The position numbers and the translations under genes were made by a program. Below the pieces are notes generated by a model that was given only the letters and a program-made list of their open reading frames with translations, was not told where the DNA came from and searched no databases. Below, one piece after another: positions 30,026 through 40,350 of a stretch of 64,000 bases of DNA; the first letter of the stretch is position 1, and the number at the start of each line of letters is the position of its first letter. The stretch is from the NCBI RefSeq assembly GCF_027942865.1, contig NC_134510.1:15218743-15282742 (forward strand), read 5' to 3'. The stretch is from Odontesthes bonariensis (taxonomy: Eukaryota; Chordata; Actinopteri; Atheriniformes; Atherinopsidae).

Positions 30026-30348
30026 ATGCTGTTTATAAAGTTGTTTTGTAACGTCCCCATGCCAGTAATGTGAGAACCATGCATATGGTTTTGATGGTAA
30101 GGCTTGTGACTTTATTTTCGGATGGTTTATAAAGTGTTGTGACGTTTCTGCAGTGTGCAAGTTGTTGTTTTACGTGGAAGGTTTAGCGCTTGCCCCTTAG
30201 CTACCACGTATTTGGCTAGCATGACAGGCTGCGCAAACAGCGCAATCGCCGCACAGGGAGCGCCGATTTGCACCAGTCTGTGTCCTACTATCAGTATTTG
30301 ACAACCTCTAGCAATGGGATTGCGCTTCAAATGCCCCGGAGTTCCCCT
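30026..30348 (-). mobile_element. TTAA-associated element, copy 2 (inverted relative to copy 1)
   Basis: Reverse-oriented homologue of 19011-19333, 323 bp, about 95% identical by eye. On minus it begins AGGGGAACTCCGGGGCATTT. The flanking TTAA has changed to TTGA (TCAA on plus). Homology ends at AAACAGCAT, where copy 2 continues into sequence absent from copy 1. Confidence 0.65.
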
Positions 30349-31482
30349 TCAATGTCTGTGAGTGACTCAGTAAACTTTGACAATGAACCGGCATGGACAA
30401 GTTCAATGAATCATTGATACAGTACACCTGTTCATTCTGTGCGGGTCCAGTGTCTGCTGGGAAAAAGGTCTGTTGATGCTTTGTACCTAGTGACATTATA
30501 TGTAAATGTTTTTCCCAATGATATCTTTATTGATTTACTGACCAGTTAAAAAATTATCCACAAGCAAAAAAAAAAAAAAAAAAAGGAAATAAGGTTGAGG
30601 ATCCTGTAAGGATCAGTTCCATTAAAGCATATCCTGTCATATGCAAATGTTTCCTGGGCGTAAAAAACACTTAAATTTGGATGTCACAGTAACTCTAAGA
30701 GTTTGGCTAAGTCTATTCTGAAATAGTGGCTGCTTCCCCTGGATAAGATTGATATTTTTTTCTTTTGGCAAGGTTGTGGCTAAAACTGCAAGCCATTCCC
30801 CGACAGTCGGCCTACTGATCCCTTTCCATGCTGAAACAACCACTCTCCTCACTAATGTGCTTATTTGTAAAAAATGTTTGCAATGTGATATTATAATTGG
30901 CTGGGTGAAAACCCACTATGAAACGTTTAGGGTTTAAGTTTAAGATTTAGAGGCTTCGTCTACTAAGAGTTGGTAAAATTTAGATATCAATCCCTTCCCA
31001 CAGCAGTCTCCAATCATTGTTGTTTCTATTATGGTCAAAGAGGTAATTGATGGTGACTGATTCTCAACCATAGATATTTGAAGAACTGTTAGATAGAAAT
31101 ACTATATTTATCAACCGGTTCTTCAAATGACATAATGATTTTATTGTCAGGTTAAAATAATTCTCCTATCTTCTGTTGTCACTTTCCTTCAAAACTTGGA
31201 TATATCAACCTTTTATTGATTGTTGTCATTTACTACAATAAAAGAGGAGTAATTAGATAACTCAGTCAATGGCTCCAGTGCATATAAAAATGTAAATTTC
31301 AAATATAAAGCACAACTCTATGTATTCTGTATTCTAAAAATAATCTTTTTCCCCATTTTTTGGTTTAATGACACAAAAGGAAGAGGAAAACAAAGTGAGG
31401 AAATATGAGGATGAAGCCAGAGTTTTTACCGTCACAGAATTGAGGGTGGAAAAAGTAGAATAGAAAATAAAATAGAAATAGA

Positions 31483-31622
31483 ATAGAAAAATACTTTATT
31501 CATCCCCCAATGGGGGAAATTCAAATGAGTCAATTAGCTAAAAAAACTATTAATATTTACAATGATTGTATATTAACAACAACAATAATAATACCAATTC
31601 TGATAAAAATACTACTACTAAC

Positions 31623-31666
<44 letters not shown>

Positions 31667-31900
31667 GAATAAATAAATAAAATAAAAAATCAATCAATCA
31701 TTTTGAGAAGAACTCAGCAGTCACTGTTAAAAAGCCTTATGGCTGTGGGGACAAAGGACCTTCTGAACCTCTGTCCTGCAGCACACAGAGATGAGCCTCT
31801 CACTGGAGCTGCTCCTCTGTCCTGCCAGGATGCTGTGGAGAGGATCTTTATTGTTCTCCAAAACAGAAAACAATTTCCTCCTCATCCGTTGCTCCACCAC
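31483..31900 (-). mobile_element. 3' end of a non-LTR retrotransposon
   Basis: Plus strand reads ATACTTTATTCATCCCCCAA, the reverse of a typical teleost LINE 3' terminus. It continues into TTAAAAAGCCTTATGGCTG and GCCAGGATGCTGTGGAGAGG, typical LINE-tail words. An (AAT)n microsatellite (about 31620-31665) interrupts it. No intact frame. Confidence 0.6.
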
Positions 31901-32961
31901 AGCACTGAGAGGGTCCAGCCTTCTGCCTACAACAGAAGTAGGACCTGCAATTCAACAACAACCTGGAAAAAAGCCAAACTCCAAGTAGAACGCTGGCATC
32001 AAGAAAGTTTAGCAGCCGCCTTTTTACAGCGAACGTCTCAGCAGAGACCCAGTTTCCAACCGAATTTCCTCAGCAACACTCCATCAACCAGTCATCCATC
32101 AAACTGAAGCCTTGCATACTCCTACATCAGCACCGGGATGAAGCTTCTCCTTGTTCCTCCCCCAGTTTCCTTCTCCTCTGCATATGTCACAGACAGCTGA
32201 ATCTCCTAAGTAAAAGGAACTTTCATTTAGATCAATTTGGATACTTGTGATGAGTTGAAGTGGTGGTGATGATGATAATGGAATACTTGCAGGAGTCACT
32301 TTAGAAGCTTTTGTCAAACAAATAAATAATAAACACAATTGTGGTGAACATAAATACAAGGTTACAAGTTAGAGTTCAGTGTGTAGTTTAGAATCTGTCT
32401 GTTGACAACAGACCAATTGATCAGTTGTTACACTCACCCCTCCTGATACACATTTAACCGCATTTGATGGTAACCCATGACGGAAAGCAAAGACTGATAT
32501 TGATGACATGACTAAGTTGAGGGGAAATGAGAAACGTGTAATATCTATAGGTGAAAGCAGTGCTGATGAGGTTGGTTTATTTATTTTAAAAATCAGTCTT
32601 GAATTAATCAGCAAAAGAGATATGTCAGGAAGACTCTGAATGTAGGGCTGTTTTATCTTGTAATGAAGTTGGGTGTTAATGTGTGTGTAGCATCAGATGC
32701 ATCAAAGACAGGCCACTGAAATACAGTATTTTATTTATGTGGAGATTTGAATACAATATAACAACAGCAGAACATGACAAGATGAGTAGCATTCATTTTA
32801 AACTGAGTTAATGAAGGAAACTTGATGAAAGCTTTCAAGAAGCTAACAGAGATTTAATTCTTAAACAAAGACAGAAATTGACAGAATTTTTGTTGTCAGA
32901 CTTTAATTCTGTAATTTTTGAATGACTTCTCCAATCACATCCAGACAGTACAAATAACTTT

Positions 32962-32967
32962 TTTATT
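32962..32967 (-). other. Candidate polyadenylation signal of dispanin gene B
   Basis: AATAAA on minus, about 310 bp after the gene B stop. Confidence 0.4.
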
Positions 32968-33273
32968 CTTAATCTAATTTTAATCTAGAAACACTGAAGA
33001 GATCCTGATAAACTCAATATTCAGCGATGCAAGATCCTGTCCAAGTTGAATCGGAGACACTTGTTTAAAAGTTGACTGTGTTTTACTTTGTGCAATCAAA
33101 CAAAAGTGCCTAGGTGCATTTGAAAAAACTGCCAAGAGAAGTCTTGATCCTCTGGCAAAGTGCAGTCATATTAGAAACACTGAGGGATTGACTGTGATTA
33201 CGTTGTTTTTGCAAAAAAATCCCTTCAGTAATGTTTCAAAGATTTTTAGGTGACTTCAGATGTTAAAACAAAT

Positions 33274-36200
33274 TTAATAGATGGCGGCACTGACAATCAC
33301 GTAGATGATAGCCGAGCCCATTATCGCCCCCCCTAATCCAAGAGCCACGTTGTTTAATGTGAGGGCCGTTCTGCTTCTCTTCCCTGCTGCCTCCCAGTCA
33401 GCCTCGTTGTTGGCATCACGAGTCTAAAAGTGCGAACAAAGAGAAAGAAAAGAGAAGAACAGTTGTGTCCATGCTCTGGGGCAGCTCATAGTGTCGGATT
33501 TAAAACAACTCTCTCATGAATTTAAAATGATATGAAATTTGGCAAGAAGGACATTTCCCTGGATCATAATTTAAGTTATAAATCATGTCTGTAGAACCTC
33601 CCGCAGGAGGATTCAACAGAACATCTTACTGTTGATATACCTCCATACAACTTTTTATTTCATTATGGTCTTTCGACCTTTGTCACTCTAAGAAGCTGAT
33701 ATCTGAAAGCATGCTGTCAGCAAGATATTGCTCACAATCAGAAATAAAACATCTCTGTAAACAATCTCTGTAACAACTTGTCAAATTCAATGTATCATCT
33801 TTATGCAGACGACACCATTGTTTGTTGCTGTTCAACCTCTCTCACTCAGGCTCTTGAGTTTTTACAAGTTGCTTTTTAATGTTATCCAGTCTCGTTTAGA
33901 TGATCGTAAACTGGTTTTTAATACAGATAAAACCAAGCTAATGGTTTTCTCTCATGCAAAGGTGCTACCACAGAACATTACAGACATTTTAACAACCAAA
34001 GGAAAACCTATAGAGCGAGGCTTGCACTACAAGTATCTGGGCTTTACCCTAGATCAGGAGCTGTCATTTAAAGCCCATAAACAAGCTGGTCACTAAACTT
34101 CGGGTGAAACGTGGGTTCTTTTTCAGAAACAGAACCTGCTTCTCTCTCAGGGTCAGAAAGAAATGAGTGACAGCGACCTTCCCGCCGATTCTTGACTATG
34201 GGGACGTGCTTTATTTGAATGTGTCATCCAAATGTCTCCAGTCTTTGGACACTGTCTTTCATACGGCACTGAGATTTGTCACAGGGTGTAGTCGCCTCAC
34301 CCACCATTGTGAATTGTACTGGAAATCGAACTTGCCCTCTCTGAGTGCACGCAGATATGCACATTGGCTGACCTTAATTTATAAGACTCTCTTAGGTTTG
34401 ACACCTTCTTATTTGTGTGTTTTATTGCAAAAAAACAACCAGTTGTTATGCCTTGCGTTCCAGTTCGACCTTTGTTTTATCTGCTCCCCGGGTAAGGACC
34501 GAATTTGGAAAAAGAGCATTCAGCTTTGCCGCCCCTTTGGCATTGAATACTTTACAGACTGAGCAGAAACTCTCTCGAACTAGTCGCACTTGGAGCATTC
34601 CGCTCTATCCTGAAAGACAGGCAGCGTCAATCCATTGAACAGTGCCTGTGTTTCAAATCCTTAATTGTTGGTTGTGCTACAGCTCCCACGTTTCTGTATG
34701 AAATCACGATTGCATCTCTAAATTGTTTGTTTTATTCTATCTGTCATTCTTTGTAATCTGGTTTGACACGTGCTGCTGTCATGTCTCATGCTGCTGACCC
34801 GTTTTGGCCAGGTCACCCTTGTGAAAGAGATCCTGATCTCAATGGGCTTTTATCTGGTTAAATAAAGGTTAAATAAAATTAAAATAAAAAAAATCTCTGT
34901 TGTCAGTTAATTATTTAATTGTTGATTAAAGGCAGTTTCATATGAGGTGTGTCATGATTATCAGTCTTTTATCTTCCTACAAGAACTTCTCTTTTTTTTC
35001 CTTCGGACAGAATAGGGTACAAGGTACAGAGCTGATGTGTTAAAGGTGTGGCCTCAGAGTGATTCTCTTTCCTGGAATATCCTTTCAAAATGCTTTTATC
35101 TTTTACTCTTAACGGTATCTGATCTATTCAGTGAACATCATAGTTAACTTATTTAAAGATTTTGAGAAAATGAGACATTACCAATAAGTCCTTAAATGGG
35201 GAATTCAAGGAATTCAAAACCTCAGTAGGAATAATGAAACTACAAACAGCATCTACTGAAGCCTTAAACAACTGTTGGATTTTTTTCAGGCAAAAGGTTT
35301 AGTAGAACGACTGTTTCATCATGTCCTGCCAACATCCCCACATGAGAATATACAGACTAAAGCACTGGTGCTTAAAGGAGAAGTTTTTTTTTTTTTAAAC
35401 CTGGACCTTATTTCTGACATAATACGTTCATCTATTCACCGATAATAGTTTGGTGAAAGTCGGCGTCCTTCGGAAGATATTTAGATCACTCGAGATCCGC
35501 GTACATCCATATAACGGGAGTGAACAGGGCATAGACAATACAGCCTCTAAATAAGGCATTATCTGTCTTTATTTCACCAATACTTTAAGACGAATGAATG
35601 GATGAAAGAATGAATGAATGAATGAACGCGTACTCTTGCACTGTTAGCTCATAGCTGACCGTGTTGTTGTTATCCGGGGCTATTGGAGGGCTTATAGGAA
35701 GCTTTCTACACATGCGTCTAGTGGGATGACTTCATCGACTGCAGCACAGCTTATTTACTTGGAAATTTAAAGTTTCAACCTTTGAATGTAGTTAGGGGCT
35801 ATTAAAAGTTTTATTTTATTTTTCCTGCATTAATCATTAAATCATGTGGATACAATGAAGCAGCCTTCATTCCTAAACAAGGGAATACTTATCTAACACT
35901 GTGCCACTGGACTGAGAAAGTGTAAAAGAATTTATGATTTTCTTATGGTTTATGACAGGTATTATAAAATATATGACTACCAATAAACTGAAGAACATGG
36001 TGAAAATGTTACAATGTTGCTCCGTGTCATTCCATGCATGGTGTCTGACAAATTCTGACTCCATCAACAGTTATGCCTGATCTCGTAGGTAACTGATGGG
36101 CTTTCCTTTTGGAAAGATTTAACAGATGGTAAATGTGTATCCAGGGTTTTCACTCGTATTCACTGGCTTGGCGTCTGTATTTTGGGATTGGACCGGCAGA

Positions 36201-37372
36201 ACTATGAGTCTCAACTGGTGAGCAGCAGGATACTTTGGGCATCCTTGGCACACTTGTTGACAAATAGCAACTCTCAAGTTTTTTAGTTTAGAAAATAGTG
36301 ACACAACATACAACTGCCTGATGCAAAAGGGACATGGTGGAAAAATCACTACAAATCATTTCCCCTCAAACTGTTATGGATTTTGAGATTTCAGGTGTTT
36401 TTGATGGCAAGAATCCACTCAGGCATCGTTCTGAGTAAATTTTTCCCTGATTCCCCATGTTTACATGAACCAACACGCAATAGCGGTAACAGTTCAGCTG
36501 ACTTGGTTTTCGGCTTGGGTGAGACTCTCCAACATGCGTCAGTGACAATGCAGAAGTTAAGGAAGAATATGTACAAATACAAGGTCAATACACTCACTAA
36601 GATGGAATTGACAAGAGCCGCGATTCCAATTGGCAGGCAGCAGCAGAGCATGGTGAAGATGGAGTAGGACAGGTAGTCATTGGCAGGATGTCTCTGAGGG
36701 ACTTGAGGAAATTGAGGTACGTACGGTGATGGCTGGACAGTAAAGAAACCAGGCTGTGCAGGGCCCATGGCCTGAGGCTGAAATTGATGGCTTTTAGGAA
36801 ATTGAGGTGCGTACGGTGATGGCTGGACAGTAAAGAGACCAGGCTGTGCAGGGCCCATGGCCTGAGGCTGCTGGTTAAATTCTGCACGTGGAATAGAGAA
36901 TCCAAAGCCCTGGAGACCACAAATATGAACGGAAGTTAAAACCCATTTTCATAAGATGCACTTAGAAATGCAGGAGTGGTCTCAAAAGTAAAAAGAATAT
37001 TATTGCAAGCTCAGTAAGGCAGATTGCATGAGATCCCATCTTATTGGCACATTTGCGTTTATTTGTACTTTCAACTGAATTTTGAATAAAGAGAAATATA
37101 TTTAGGGGATTTCATTAATTAAAAAGTATTTACACTGATTTACATACATCATGTTTAGGTAAAGTAAAGACGATGAAAAGCTGAAATGTTTCATGCAAAA
37201 TTGATACTTTTTAGCATGTTTATGTTTTCGTGCTGCTTACCTGCTGTGGTGTTATGTGTCCTGAGCCAGATTGAGGGTGCTCAAAGTACGGCGGAGGAGC
37301 CGACGGCTGGCCCATGGTGTACGGGTTGGTCTGGCCCTGTGGAAGAGGGCTCTGTGACTTGTAGTAATCCAT
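33274..37372 (-). CDS. Dispanin/CD225-family proline-rich transmembrane protein, paralogue B
   Basis: Three coding exons on minus, all phase 0: 37372-37241 (44 aa), 36909-36598 (104 aa) and 33423-33274 (49 aa plus stop), total 197 aa. The exon plan is the same as in gene A, and the last exon is the same length. The N-terminus MDYYKSQSPLPQGQTNPY is followed by APPPYF (PPxY motif). Exon 2 contains a 30-residue internal repeat beginning QPQAMGPAQPG at residues 58 and 88. The CD225 domain begins NDYLSYSIFTM (about 121), with CCCLPIGIAALVNS (Cys 133-135). The loop TRDANNEADWEAAGKRSRTA and a terminal membrane helix (about 171-197) follow. Compared with A, the loop gains acidic and Trp residues and the helix has more Gly, Ala and Ser. 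Function within the family is not determinable. It is tandem and co-oriented with A, upstream of it in gene sense. Confidence 0.87.
33780..34890 (+). pseudogene. Non-LTR retrotransposon remnant (reverse transcriptase), CR1/L2-like
   Basis: Plus-strand frames read LYADDTIVC (the reverse transcriptase catalytic YxDD box), then RKLVFNTDKTKLMVFS, YKYLGFTLDQELSFKAH, PPILDYGDVLY and LTPSYLCVLL, in the order of the palm, thumb and C-terminal part of CR1/L2-type LINEs. Several frameshifts and stops break them. The 3' end has GAAAGAGATCCTGATCTCA, then GGTTAAATAAAGGTTAAAT, a common teleost LINE tail. It lies in dispanin B intron 2. Confidence 0.8.
35017..35089 (-). promoter_or_regulatory. Conserved non-coding block 1 in dispanin B intron 2
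   Basis: Partner of 15799-15873: GTACAAGGTACAGAGCTGA, AAGGTGTGGCCTCAGAG and CCTGGAATATCC are aligned with few gaps. It lies between the LINE remnant and block 2. Confidence 0.5.
35217..35265 (-). promoter_or_regulatory. Conserved non-coding block 2 in dispanin B intron 2
   Basis: AAACCTCAGTAGGAATAATG ... CTACTGAAGCC, partner of 16320-16368 in gene A. Order and orientation are conserved. Confidence 0.45.
35376..35590 (+). mobile_element. Probable TTAA-type MITE fragment
   Basis: Begins AGGAGAAGTTTTTTTTTT directly after TTAA (35372-35375), then AAACCTGGACCTTATTTC, a terminus style shared by several fish TTAA-target elements. I could not find the opposite terminus, so the right edge is arbitrary and the element may be truncated. 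Confidence 0.35.
36706..36870 (-). repeat. 90-bp-period tandem duplication inside dispanin B exon 2
   Basis: The units start at 36706 and 36796 (period exactly 90 bp, 30 codons) and differ at only two positions over about 75 aligned bases. Both encode QPQAMGPAQPG followed by F-TVQPSPY-PQFP. The frame is preserved. Gene A has no such repeat, so the duplication arose in B after the paralogues split and looks recent. Confidence 0.9.
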
Positions 37373-37605
37373 GAAGTAACAATCTTGAAGCCTCTGGCCT
37401 TTAACGCACAGAAGAAGTACCTCCTTTTTCAACTGCCGGGTTCTTATACGTATCAGTATTTTCACTGACTTAAGTTCTCAAAACTACTGCCTCTAGACTG
37501 TAAATTGTTGGAGAGGACTAGGACAAGGATATGTCTCCATCCTTATAAAAAAAAATTATGAAATACGTCCTGTCACGACTTTCAAATTAAAAGCACAGGA
37601 GGACT
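37373..37605 (-). promoter_or_regulatory. Proximal promoter and leader of dispanin B
   Basis: Shares ordered blocks with the gene A upstream region (27384-27625): TTTTAATTTGAAAG, ACAATTTACAGT, GTTAAAGGCC and ATTGTTAC before ATGGAT. The 16-mer GACTTTCAAATTAAAA (37577-37592, plus) also occurs at 44395-44410, upstream of the first coding exon of FXYD gene C. Confidence 0.45.
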
Positions 37606-38109
37606 CTGACTAAAGATGTACTTTGGACCATCAGTGGTGCATAAGGATAAATGGCTGAAACTGTCGGCTGAAACATGGCTGAAACATCAGAAACTGTTTT
37701 AAAAATTTGAAATGTAAAGTAGTCATCTGGGGAATGAAATATAATTTATAAAGTTATAATCCCCCAGTAGTTTCATCATAGTTTTTATGTTATCATTTCG
37801 CCTGCATTTCTTTTAAAGACTTTTACTTTTCATGCATATCTATTTAATTTCCGGAGGTGGTGTCTCCCTACGTACAGTAAACCAGTAAAAGGAGGGGCGG
37901 AGAATGGCAAGATTGGGCCTCTTGCAACATTCACACATTCTCTGGAAATATACAACAGTTCAAAAGTGGTTTATAGCCTCCATTAATTTGTATTCATGGT
38001 CAAGAGTCTCTTAATCTGAGAAGCTGTTGATAGTTTATCTATGTTTAGGCTCGTTAAAATATAATCCTGAGCCAAGAAAGCGGGAAGTATATGCAGCTAG
38101 TTATTGAAA

Positions 38110-38128
38110 CTAACCCTAACCCTAACCC
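38110..38128 (+). repeat. Short telomere-like repeat
   Basis: CTAACCCTAACCCTAACCC, just over three CCCTAA units, about 740 bp upstream of dispanin gene B. A shorter CTAACCCTAACCC is at 7341-7353 in sdha intron 9. Confidence 0.8.
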
Positions 38129-38814
38129 AAACATAAATGTTACTTACGTTACTGTTTCATTTGACGTACCACAGTGTTTTTTTTTGTGCCGGAAACCGTT
38201 TCTGAGGCTTGTGACGAGTAGATAGATCAACTGAAGGTCCAGATGGATCTAATAAGTTCTGTTTGAGGTCTTTGCTTATTTCTTAAAAACGTAATTTTCC
38301 GTTAAGCTGTTGCAGCCTTTACTTCTTATTTTGTCATCCCCTTGTTTAGTTTTTCTCAAACATTTTTAAGGCTATGCCTTGCATCACGCTGACAACTCTG
38401 TTAGAAAATATTTTTTTATTAATGCCAAGCTTTCTGTTTTTTTGCATTTTTCAAAGATCTAACTAAATAAGTGTAAAAAAATGTTGTGTCTTTGTGACAG
38501 GCTGCTCGTAACTAAGTGCCTAAAGTTACTATTCAGAACTGGATCTTTGCTAAGTCGTCAGTTGTGTGTAAACAACACTGGCCGTTCCGACACACACTTA
38601 TACCTTTGCATTGATTTATTAAAGAAGTTGACCCCTAAAGCAATAAACCAATACAAAGGTCAAAGGTGTATGTGGGAATTTCCTATTTTATCCTCGGTTT
38701 ATTCGCCGCTACTATAAATATAATTAATTTCCACTTGTGTGAGGAACTATTTTTTTCAGTGTATTGTAGTGTTTATTAGTAATATTGTATTTCAGCCGAT
38801 GCAGTATTACATAG

Positions 38815-39500
38815 ATGGATACTTTATTGATCCCGAAGGAAATTCAAGCATCCAGTAGCAGACATAATAAAGCAATAAAAATGTTTATACAATAATAAAC
38901 ACTTTAAAAACAATCTAAGAATTAAAAAAAAACTGTAAAAATATAAAAGATAAAAATATAAAGTGACCAGTGAAGTGAGACGAAAGTGAAATATAAAGTG
39001 ATCAGTGAAATTCAGAAGTGCCATCACTGAGAGCTGTTGTACAGCCTGATGGCCAGAGGAACAGAGTTTTTGAGTCTGTTGGTGGGGCAGGATTGAGACA
39101 GCAGTCTGCCACTGAACACACTCCTCTGCCTGATGAAGGTGTTGTGCAGAGGGTGGTGGGTGTTGTCCAGTATGGACAGCAGTTTGTCCAGGGTACTTCT
39201 CTCTGGCAGTCACCAGAGAGTCCAGCTCTGTGCCCACCACTGAACCAGCTCTCCTCACCAGTCTGTGCAAACGGGCAGAGTCCCTCTTCTTGCTGCAACC
39301 TCCCCAGCAAACCACAGCATAGAAGAGGACACTGGCCACCACAAATTGGTAGAACAGCTGCAGCAGTTTTTTGCAGATGTTGAAGGACCCCAGCCTTCTC
39401 AGGAAGTACAGACGGCTCTGTCCTTTCCTGTGTACAGAGTCTATGTTTGCTGACCAGTCCAACCTGTCATCCAGCTGCAGCCCCAGATATTTGTGCCGTA
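38815..39500 (-). pseudogene. 3' end of a non-LTR retrotransposon (C-terminal reverse transcriptase fragment)
   Basis: Minus-strand frame: KYLGLQLDDRLDWSAN, then KGQSRLYFLRRLGSFN, then VVASVLFYAVVCWGG, then RDSARLHRLVRRAGSVVG, a very common teleost LINE C-terminus. It ends in GAATTTCCTTCGGGATCAAT, then AAAGTATCCATCT on minus. It is 5' truncated, with a frameshift after about 80 codons. Confidence 0.8.
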
Positions 39501-39885
39501 TTTAAAGATATACTTAATTTTACTGCTTTTACTGTAATTTTGTCATCATTGCAGCTATCATGCTTATCAAGTCCATCGTTGTATCATTAAGTTTTTATTG
39601 TCCTAGTCTGTTGTACAGCAATTTCTAACTATAGCTGTCAAATAAATTTGTTCCAAAAAATCCCTGTGAAATGCAGTGGAATCGAAGTAGAAAATGGCAT
39701 TTAATCAAAATACTAAAGACAGTAGGGGAGACGATTCATTGTCCATATTTCATATTAATTTAGTTTCATGCACAATGAAGAGTTTATCATTCTAGGCTAA
39801 CTGAAGTTATTGGTTACAGTGTCCCAGTTTCAGTTACTCACGGGGCAATGTATAGACCTCCACTTCACACAAAAATAAGCCTGTA

Positions 39886-39900
39886 GTGCCCCCCAGTGGC
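39886..39900 (-). promoter_or_regulatory. CTCF-type core motif, minus orientation
   Basis: Minus-strand CCACTGGGGGGCAC matches the CTCF core at 13 of 14 positions. Confidence 0.4.
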
Positions 39901-39983
39901 ATGTCGTGTAACTTAAAGCGTTCTCCAAGTTTTGAGTGAACTGGAGCTACATTTAGCACATGACAAAAAACAAAAGGACTTAC

Positions 39984-40172
39984 AGTTAAAAAGCAAAGGG
40001 AGGATGATGTATGCAAGTGAAAATATATACAGTGCAATCATTTTCGTTTGGTAGAGGAAACCGAGCGACTTAAACTGAGCAAGCAGCACAACATATTTGT
40101 TATGTTGGATGACCACATTGAGAAACTTGTACTCTTCTTGCAGCTGAGCTGGAGTACAGAGGTAGTTATCTC
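39984..40172 (-). CDS. Unrecognised candidate internal exon (62 codons, one membrane helix)
   Basis: On minus, an acceptor (TTTAATAG/GAGATAAC) and a consensus donor (AACT/GTAAGTCC) bound 189 nt that are open in one phase (2-nt start, 1-nt end). It reads DNYLCTPAQLQEEYKFLN, then VVIQHNKYVVLLAQFKSLG, then FLYQTKM, followed by the hydrophobic IALYIFSLAYIILPLLFN. The composition looks protein-like and no repeat family is recognised. I do not recognise the product and could not find partner exons with confidence. It lies downstream (gene sense) of FXYD gene C. It may be part of an unknown gene, a decayed exon, or chance. Confidence 0.3.
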
Positions 40173-40330
40173 CTATTAAAGAGAAAGTAATAGAACCTAC
40201 AGTTCTTCATGAACTCACATAATGGCATAAATGATGCATGAAATCCATTGAAGAGAGTAGTAAAAATTATTAGGTCCTTTTTGATCCTTCGTACTATTTA
40301 CAAGAATTGTCAGTGCATAGTGAATGCAGA

Positions 40331-40350
40331 CATCTGGCTCCCTCTAGTGG
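40331..40350 (-). promoter_or_regulatory. CTCF-type core motif, minus orientation
   Basis: Minus-strand CCACTAGAGGGAGCCAGATG matches the CTCF core at 13 of 14 positions (A for C at position 12). It is 430 bp from the previous site and has the same orientation. Confidence 0.45.
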
